Origin: Xanthostigma xanthostigma
Taxonomy: Eukaryota > Arthropoda > Insecta > Raphidioptera > Raphidiidae
Length of the DNA stretch: 64,000 bases
Assembly: GCA_963575645.1 (NCBI GenBank)
Contig: OY754470.1
Span: 50,189,201 to 50,253,200, forward strand
Reading direction: 5' to 3'
The translations under genes and the position numbers were made by a program. Below are positions 56,612 to 64,000 of this stretch, one piece after another (the stretch's first letter is position 1; every line of letters begins with the position of its first letter). The notes under the pieces are model-generated. The model had not been told where the DNA came from, made no database searches, and saw only the letters and a list, made by a program, of their open reading frames with translations.

Positions 56612-58968
56612 GAGAAAAGTGCAAAAAAACCGATAATTTCGATCTTTGACCTTGAATAAGTTTTGAAACTGATGTAGGATCTCTTGATATTTTTTTTGTA
56701 ATAGTGTACTGATCAAGACCTGTACCAATTTTCAGCTCTACGCGAATTATATTAAAAGATGTTTATTTTGACGGGACTATAAACAAAATACCAATAATTG
56801 ACAAAACCAAAGTCGATGTAGTGGCACAAATAATCCTAATTTATTATAACCATTTCAAGAAAACATATTTTGAAGTTTTCTTTTCGAAAATGAAAAATGA
56901 TAACTAATAGTTTTAAATGTGCAAGTCAGCTTTACTGCGAAATAATAAAAAAATACATTATTTCCGACATTCGAGTACTGGGAAACTAATGTACTTGTAT
57001 CTGCGTGAAAGTATAGGTTGAGTATTATGTAATGTCGCTGGGAGACGTAACAAACTAGCAGACAGGTCCAAGTTTTTCCAACAAGAAAATGAAATTTAGC
57101 AACTTAGTGGCAGCTCTATAACATTCCATCTTACTTGGATACATTATATTTTTCTTACAGAGTTGTCTTCGTATGACATCTATGTTTTCTCAAGTGTAAT
57201 TTCGGTAATGTTTTCTGAAATTGCCTCCAAACTTTTCAACACTATTTTGTAAGTCATTGCTGTCATAAATAACTAAATCCAGTGCAGTTTTCTTTTTTGT
57301 TAATAGCAATTAGCAATATTTTATACAGCATTGAAAATTTATACTTTTTATAAATTTTTTAAAAAACGTTTTCTGAGCGAAATATATTAGTCATAATAAT
57401 AATAATGCGTTTATGCTCACTATATATTATACATAGGTAATTGGTTTGATTTACATGTGAAACATCTGCATTTGATTTGTTTATATTTAATTCAAGATAC
57501 ATACATCAAACAGTAAGCTCGACATGCTGGATTGCAAAAAATCTGATTTGGCAATGATCTTAATTTTTCACCACACACATTATTTCTCCATAAGAAAAAC
57601 ATTGAAGAATTTTAAATCTGTTCTGCTCGAAAAATAATTCATCGATTGTTTTTTAATGTGCGTACATTATGTTCATGTATAAAACATAATTTTTTACACA
57701 ATTTCCTTTTTCAAACAACATTTCTCAACACATTCTGATCAAAATTTAACTTCAAAAGTGAAGTTTTTTTATTATGTGAGTACAATCTATCTTTCCACAG
57801 AGTTTCACGTCATTAGACTGTCCCTGAATCTATAAAAAATAAAATTAATGATCGCAATCGAAGGTAATTGTTAAATCAATTTTCTGCAACCAAGAATCAG
57901 TGCAACTGAAAGACTAGTCTAGCCAGACACAAGACTCAAACGCAAGGCGGCTTAATCGAAAAGCCGACAAACTACATGGCACTGTCGTCATCATAAAATA
58001 TAATGAAAGTAGCAGATTGGTTGTTTAGTTCGGCTCTGTAAAATCACACGTTTCAGTTCTTTCAGCGCGCAGTGAAAAGTTTTCTGTCTATATTCCCCTA
58101 AGGTCGCGAGACACTATATGTTCATTATGTTAGCTATTCTTCCAAAGATGCTATTGCATCCTCCTCCGAGTCTCCTCCATCGTACTCAGGTCATGCAGAC
58201 ATGACATCTATGTTTTCACTTTGCACCTAAAGCTCGCGTTCGTTGGCTTTCCAGGTAAATGCGTTGGAAAAGTCTGGGGAATTGCCAATGGAAAAATGAT
58301 TACTATTTTATTGATTACCTGTAAGCTCCCAACATATTGTGTCTTTGCAAACATTATCGGAATTATTTTGGACATGCAGGGATAGGGTTTTTCAATTTCA
58401 CTTTAATAAAATAAAATAAATTTAACGAACACCATCAAATAATAATAATAAAAAATGTTATTGTCTTAATTTTTAATTGTGCTAGGATCGGGATGTTTAA
58501 GGGATTTTTTTTTAAATCAACTCGCGGAGACACCACCAAATGATCGCTCAACTAAGCATGTAAGAAAAGAAGTTTTAAAGAGTTTATGAAAATATCTGTA
58601 TGTAATAATGTTCGGTCTTTCATACGCCTCTCAATGTGTAGTTTTCAATACCACATCTATATTGAACGTCAAAGTTTTTCTTTAAAAGTTTCTTATATAC
58701 TTACGTTCCGCCTTTTTGACGATGACTAGCTACTAACATATCTGTGAAAATTGTTAACAGGAAAACTTATACACGAAACATCTAGTGCTTCTCGTTATAT
58801 TTTAACTAAAACATAACATTGTCTAATAAACTTTTTCTAATCAACGTAACCGTACAGAAAACTGATCGTTCTAAATGACCGGCTCGCTAGCTAAGTTTGT
58901 CGTATAGCAAAATCAAATCGCTGAGCGAAAATTTGTTTGAGAGACAATTAAAAAAAGAAAACACTTTA
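56612..58968. other. Unassigned sequence
   Basis: No gene recognised in 2.3 kb. Two places have ACATCTATGTTTTC in a splice-like setting (after TTTTTCTTACAG at about 57161, and in a 43-codon serine-rich frame at about 58100-58228 ending before CCAG|GTAAAT at 58252), but neither resembles a known protein. Confidence 0.4.
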
Positions 58969-59002
58969 CCGATGTTTCGAAAAATATATTTTCAACATCA
59001 GG
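58969..59002 (-). repeat. Small hairpin with CCTGATGTT...CGAAAC core
   Basis: On the minus strand CCTGATGTTGAAAA and TTTTTCGAAACATCGG pair as a stem with an ATAT centre. The layout resembles the stem-loop cores inside the large palindromes. Confidence 0.6.
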
Positions 59003-59173
59003 GCCTCAGGCTTTTCGAAACGTTTGCCACAAGCGAAACCTCGGCAAGACCTCGACCAAATTTTCCTTCATTGATTAATTATCTATCGAAACAAAACTAA
59101 ATATGGACAACAAAATCAAAGCTTAATTGAACGTCTGTATTGAATCAGCAGTTCTAAATAACTCTATAGAAAA

Positions 59174-59274
59174 CAAATCTTTGATTAACGTCTGATTAGA
59201 ACTCTTCAATAAATAAAATTATCAACCAATTTTTCAGATATTGTCTGAAAAATTGGTTGATAATTTTATTTATT
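59174..59274. repeat. Foldback hairpin next to a shared 34-bp terminus
   Basis: CAAATCTTTGATTAACGTCT plus GATTAGAACTCTTC (59174-59207) is the same terminus as at 16363-16396. It leads directly into a hairpin with about 31-bp perfect arms (59208-59238 and 59244-59274, CCAATTTTTCAGA inside). Confidence 0.8.
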
Positions 59275-61159
59275 CTATAGAAATCAATTTTTATATTGAT
59301 TTAGCAGTAAGCAGCGTGTTCATTCGGGAAAACTCGGTAGAGTAAGGTTTTTTCTTGCTTGTATTGAAAGCATAAAATTAAAACAGTTTTTGATTATTAT
59401 AATTAACAGCTAATTAAAGTTTTTCCCTCTGCCATAGTCTTCCATCTGCTTCTTGTTGCGGTTTTTAAGGTGAAACTTTTGGTTGTTTTCAATTAAGGTT
59501 GCTGTTAGAACTTTGTGAAGAGTTTAAATTTTTTTTCTGTAAGCTAGTTTATTACGAAACTCAAACTATATTATTAACTTTCAACTATAATAATATTTCA
59601 TACTTTGGTTTTATTCTTATTTTATTGTTTTCTAGAAAGTTGTTCAAAGTCAATAAGAGGTAAATGAAAGAACACAATGCTACCGGATATCCGTTCTTTC
59701 TGATATAGCTTTTGAGATTATGTTATATTTCTTGAGTCAAAAGTTATTTGTTATTTTTAAGAACATCCGAAAACATCCTTCTCAATATTTTCACTGAATA
59801 AATACTTATATAAATTATACTGCGTTCTAAAAAAAAATCTCTAATATTTTTTAAATAGTCAATAGTTTGGTATTCAGGTTCAAAAAATTCAGATAAAAAA
59901 AGATACCCATATATTATTCTAGAACAAATTTTCAAATCGTTTGATAAGAACTGAATATATTTTCACACAAAATGATCATCCATATGCAATAATTTAACGT
60001 TTTACTCAAAGTAATATTTGAAAGATTGCTTAGGTTTATATAATAATTTCAAGAGGTTTGTGACTCTGAATTTGTGACATCGTTTTAAAATTTGTTTAAA
60101 CACTTTAAGCTAATTGATGATACAGACAGCTTATGTTTCATGGAATTAAAATTTGGGGTGTTTGTATGGCGTTTTCGTGACTCCTTTACTTCAAACCTCC
60201 AATTTCTAAGCTCTAATACAAAAACTGATAGTATCAATTTGTTATTAAAAAATAAAAAATTAAAACTATGAATTAGTAGGTACTGTCTAAATAATCCCTT
60301 ATATTTATGACCATAAAAATACATTGTGATTATATAAAAATATTTACCAAATAATTTTTTTAAACAGATAACGAAACACTAATTTTTTTCCTACAGGTAA
60401 TGCATCATATCACTGGTACAGGATAATATTATGTTGGTGGTACTTTTTGTACGGTTTTCACATACAAAGGTCATTAAAACTTTTTAAGTATCACAATTAC
60501 AATTTTTTATTCTGATGATATAAAAGTTTGAGTTCTGTAACTTTAAAAGCATAAAAGTAGATACGCGACAAACAGACTTAATAATTCTCTTTAATACATA
60601 ATTTGTTTTTCTTTAATATTGTATTTGTTTTATTACATTTTTGATCGTCAAATCTATCACAACTATATCAATATTTAATCAAAAGAATCTTTTAAATTTT
60701 CGTTCCAAAGGAATGTCAGTTTAAAAAGTAATCTTTTAAAAACAAAACATGTTTCAACTATAAGAAACCTTTCAGAGGCATTATGTCAAAACTACTGCGG
60801 AAATTTCTTATAAATGTATTTATTTAAATTCTGACATTGCACTTTTGTACGTCAAGTTCTTTCAAACGACGCCACGATAATCAAACTCGATCCAGTAATT
60901 TAGGAGATAGTTGCACAAAAAATTACTTGCCTAGTAATATACAGAAAAATCGACAAAACCTTTAATTTAATATCCATTTCAACGAAACTTTCCGATTTTT
61001 TTTCGATGTTGGGCAAAACGATGGCCCATATTGCATATTAAACTATTTCTAGCAGTACTTCATTGGACTAACCAGGTATATCCGTTCCAGATCTACAGCG
61101 TAACATCTGGACCTAGTCGCATACGTATAGATTGATTAACACATTATTCGGATAAAAAC
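59275..61159. other. Unassigned AT-rich sequence
   Basis: No gene recognised. At 60396/60397 CCTACAG|GTAATG follows a T-rich tract and a CACTAAT word: a weak ratchet-like site, since the 5' splice site is poor. Confidence 0.4.
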
Positions 61160-61171
61160 GTACTTACAGAG

Positions 61172-61830
61172 TATTAGATATCGTGTCCATCGAGATAATT
61201 ATAAATAAAAAATCGCAGGATTGTGGACAAATATTAGATTTATTATTGTACGACGTTTCGTCTATAAAATTTAGACTTTTTCAAGTACAAGTTGAAAATT
61301 ATTAAAACAATAATTATGAAAATAAACATTAATTACTAACCATAGCAATTAACAAAAGTTAAGGTACATAAGACAAAAACATGGCAACAAGTAATGTATA
61401 AATTTTTTTAAACAATAAAAATAAAAATAAATTAAAATTCGAAAGTTAGTTCAATTTCATAATATAGTTGTACTGACCACTTAAATTTTGAGTGTCTGTT
61501 CTATTAGAAAAAACAATTCTATTAATTATAGAACAGACACTCAAAATTTAAGTGGTCAGTACAACTATATTATGAAATTGAACTAACTTTCGAATTTTAA
61601 TTTATTTTTATTTTTATTGTTTAAAAAAATTTATACATTACTTGTTGCCATGTTTTTGTCTTATGTACCTTAACTTTTGTTAATTGCTATGGTTAGTAAT
61701 TAATGTTTATTTTCATAATTATTGTTTTAATAATTTTCAACTTGTACTTGAAAAAGTCTAAATTTTATAGACGAAACGTCGTACAATTAATAAATCTAAT
61801 ATTTGTCCACAATCCTGCGATTTTTTATTT
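61172..61830. mobile_element. Near-perfect 300-bp-arm palindrome with 12-bp direct repeats
   Basis: Arms 61203-61502 and 61530-61830 are reverse complements differing by a single indel that I could find (TTATTATTG versus TTATTAATTG), around a 27-bp loop. GTACTTACAGAG occurs directly repeated at 61160-61171 and 61831-61842, bracketing 61172-61830, and may be a target-site duplication. Each arm carries CTTGAAAAAG, a GTCTA...TAGAC stem-loop and GAAACGTCG, enclosed by TTGTAC/GTACAA. No coding frame. The tight arm identity implies recent formation or ongoing gene conversion. Penelope-like or foldback origin is possible. Confidence 0.88.
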
Positions 61831-61842
61831 GTACTTACAGAG

Positions 61843-62225
61843 CTGTGTGTGTTTTTGGCTGGCTTTAATAATCATTTGCTATCAGGTTGCATGCAGGTAT
61901 GCAACCGAGCAGACAACTGTCGATTTTGTCAACCGTTTCGTCGAGCCCCTTGGAAATCGGTGTCACTTTGACATTTCTGTGGTAACGGCGTCGCGCTACC
62001 GTCATGTTTGAGCGCGTTAACCGCTGTGGGTGGCTGTGCACATATAATAAGTATATATAGGTATTATATATATAACATGAGAATCGGAACACCTGTCATC
62101 ACCAACCAAGTTTTCACAACATGGGCACAAACTCCGGCTTCAGTGATCGCGTTTAAATGTACACAGGTCGCTCAGAATAATTTAGAAAAATAAAATCTTC
62201 CGCTCTTCTTAAATAACAGTATAAA
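61843..62225. other. Unassigned sequence
   Basis: No gene recognised; frames of 60-100 codons on both strands have no resemblance to known proteins. Confidence 0.35.
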
Positions 62226-62275
62226 ATAGTTGGAAAAACCAATAGTGCACACCCCGCTAAGTTTTCTACGACCTG
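62226..62275 (-). repeat. Relic of the composite hairpin/tRNA-like repeat terminus
   Basis: AATAGTTGGAAAAACCAATA then GTGCACACCCCGCTAAGTTT matches the 37518 terminus (ATAGTTGGCAAAACC, GTGCACATCCCGC) with several changes. Only the outer 45-50 bp are present. Confidence 0.75.
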
Positions 62276-62602
62276 TCAATTACCATTAAAAGTATATGAG
62301 AAGCTGAGAAACTAAAATGTGCGGTAATTTTTTTCGTAAACAGCCCAAATAGATTGAAATAAACATAAAAGCTGTATATATCTCGAACGTAATGATATTA
62401 GGGATCGTGTCACTGTTAAAACTCGTTAACTTTCGTATTTACATAATATAATAAAGGCTATAACATTCAAATGCATAAACTACTAAATAAAAATAAAAAA
62501 TATGGTGGAAGTAAAGGTACGTTTAAAAAATGAACATGCTTATATCAAGTCATCAAAAAGTCGAAAATGTATGCTTTGTCTAGACAAGTTTTATAAATAA
62601 AA

Positions 62603-62853
62603 AATCTAAAACCCGACTACTGAAAAGTATGAAACAAGAGAATATTCTCATCTGAGGATAGCCGTGGTTATATGCCACCTACCCTAACAAAACATTACAT
62701 TTTAACAGTGGTAAGCGATCATAAGCTCTAGGGCAAAGTGCATCACGCTATACATCTAGAGGGGCCTCATATATATAAGATAGCATACGACCACGGCTAT
62801 CCTCAGATGAGAATATTTTCTTGTTTCATACTTTTCAGTAATCGGATTTTAGT
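62603..62853. repeat. Inverted repeat with 64-bp arms
   Basis: Arms 62603-62667 and 62791-62853 pair with about three mismatches (TACTGAAAAGTATGAAACAA, CATCTGAGGATAGCCGTGG). The right arm leads into a LINE-type tail at 62922, so this may be a partly inverted, tail-to-tail insertion. Confidence 0.8.
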
Positions 62854-62921
62854 TTTTGAACTTATTTTTGATATGTTTTCAATTTGCCTCCCTCTGGAAG
62901 CAAAATTCAAAAATAAATGTA

Positions 62922-63077
62922 GCCTATGTCACCCGGGCCATAATAACGAATCGATTGACACCTTATTTATCAAAATCGGATGAATAGTTTAGGCGCTACG
63001 GTGGAACATCCGTAAATACAAACATACATAGACTGCTAAACTCATAACTCTTCCTTTAAAATTCGCCGCAGTCGGGT
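62922..63077 (+). repeat. 3' end of an RTE-like LINE or its SINE
   Basis: GTCACCCGGGCCATAATAAC, ATCAAAATCGGATGAATAGT and TTTAGGCGCTACGGTGGAAC with TACAAACATACATAGAC follow the familiar insect order 'aaaatcggttca... gtttaggcgctac... acaaacatacata... aaactcataac... gtcgggta'. About 150 bp remain and no reverse transcriptase is visible. Confidence 0.65.
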
Positions 63078-63597
63078 AAACAAAGCTATGCTTGTATCAT
63101 ATATGTTATTGTATCAATTAGTAAACTGTTCACTTTTTAATAGTTAAAAATATTTTTACAATATCACTGTTTGCTTTACCCTCAAAAATATTATTTGTAT
63201 TATTTATTTATCTCAAAGTATAACTTAACAAACTATGGTGCACCGTTGTAAAACTCAATTTCAATCGTCCTGTAGAAACCGTCGTGAACGTGTATGTAGT
63301 GCCTGTATGTGATGTAATTCTCCTTCCAGGTGTACCAACTATACACACAATTATATACAGACAGACAGGCACAAACGTATACAGCGGGTTAACCGCCATA
63401 TCAGCCACAGTAGGTATACTAACGTGTGGACGTGTGTATGCTTCCTTGGCCTTTCACACCGCTGAACACTAATAAGATATTTACTGACGATACCGTATGC
63501 TTCAACATCCAAACACGCCACCACATAAATACAGTAACGTCTCATTAATGCGCTCTCAATTTATACACACTCCGGTTGCAGAAAGTTTAGATTAGAT
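63078..63597. other. Unassigned sequence
   Basis: No gene recognised; several overlapping short frames on both strands. Confidence 0.4.
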
Positions 63598-63730
63598 CAA
63601 TGTTTCCCAAGCTGTGGGTCGGGACCCATTGGTGGGTCGCGAATCGATTTTTGCTGCGTCGCGAAAAGATCTTGAATGTATATTTTTAAAAAAAATGTAT
63701 GCTGTCCGTAGCGGTGACGTTAAAATAAAT
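63598..63730 (+). mobile_element. End of a hAT-like element
   Basis: CAATGTTTCCCAAGCTGTGG then GTCGGGACCCATTGGTGGGTCGCG is the well-known start of hAT elements with CAGTGTTTCCCAA termini and GGGTCGCGACCC subterminal repeats. No matching right end lies before the following RTE-type repeat, so the copy is truncated or continues elsewhere. Confidence 0.7.
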
Positions 63731-63756
63731 GTAAACAAATTGAAATAAAAAAATAT

Positions 63757-64000
63757 AAAAAACCGGTCAAGTGTGAGTCGGACTCGCACACGAAGGGTTC
63801 CGTACACTATGTACTTTTTAAATACTTTTGTAAAAGAAACAAGAGAGGCGCTATAACAATATGTAACCAGTGGGAGTATGCAAGTAGTTCAAGAATTTCA
63901 AGGCGTGAAATTTTACAATAATACACCCCGGCGTTTTTATATTATAAACACTTTTTTTACAAAAATTTCTTGTAGAATAAAATAATATAAAGTTTTGATA
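63757..64000 (+). repeat. Lepidoptera-type RTE/SINE repeat (runs off the window)
   Basis: AAAAACCGGTCAAGTGTGAG, TCGGACTCGCACACGAAGGG and TTCCGTACACTATGTAC match the segment I know from RTE-derived repeats across moth genomes. It continues as AT-rich sequence to the window edge. It is the best-preserved copy here and the main basis for the suggested taxon. Confidence 0.75.

Noticed and set aside
57150-58258. Two possible small exons sharing ACATCTATGTTTTC in splice-like settings
   Set aside because: The translations differ apart from a short MTSMFS stretch, the splice sites are mediocre and no protein family is recognisable.
1-64000. CRISPR arrays, bacterial operons, rRNA genes, retroviral or LTR elements
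   Set aside because: The composition and repeats are those of an insect nuclear genome; no regularly spaced direct-repeat arrays, rRNA words, long terminal repeats or reverse transcriptase frames were seen.

Overview
The window reads as nuclear DNA of an insect, most likely a moth or butterfly. It is strongly AT-rich and carries no long open reading frame. Several relics contain the 'AAGTGYGAGT...ACTYGC...GGGTTCCGTA' segment that I recognise from RTE-type LINE/SINE repeats common in Lepidoptera (best copy 63757-64000; diverged ones near 25.9, 27.4 and 54.3 kb). Frequent GTACCTAC-type words fit the same group. The taxon is an inference from repeats, not from a host gene.

I could not identify a complete host protein-coding gene. 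The clearest host-type signals are two ratchet (recursive splice) sites on the + strand. Each has a pyrimidine tract and 3' splice site fused directly to a strong 5' splice site: CAG|GTGAGT at 11615/11616 and CAG|GTAAGT at 47039/47040, the second with a perfect TACTAAC branch point 22 nt upstream. Each is followed 51 or 52 nt downstream by another good 5' splice site (11667 and 47092), which is the layout of a short recursive-splicing exon. With the absence of exons, this suggests the window lies inside one very large intron of a + strand gene.

The rest is an archive of mobile elements. Clear hAT miniatures lie at 6772-6917, 16720-17256 and 30990-31526. The last two are both 537 bp and keep the last codons of a ZBED/hAT-like transposase. 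A BED-finger hAT fragment lies at 41171-41817. Elements flanked by TA lie at 10143-10575, 22621-22817, 32279-32951, 42531-43014 and 51990-52757; the one at 42531 keeps a helix-turn-helix fragment. A pair of 0.86-0.89 kb TTAA-flanked elements sits in opposite orientation at 34107-34965 and 55718-56607. A composite repeat with a terminal hairpin and an internal tRNA-like pol III promoter module occurs at 4626-5303, 37518-38396 (minus) and 49720-50516. A second unclassified family with TTTTACGTGATAACG/CGTTATCACGTCAAAA ends clusters at 44.4-46.4 kb together with an exact 120-bp tandem array, and has another copy at 29935-30532.

Large palindromes are notable: 16434-16671, 40246-40409, 52086-52511 and above all 61203-61830, which has about 300-bp arms differing by one indel. 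Several of them carry a shared stem-loop core ending in CGAAAYG. Long stretches between these elements hold nothing I can name and are listed as such. All coordinates and base-pairing were read by eye; family names for miniature elements are inferences from termini, target duplications and short protein remnants.
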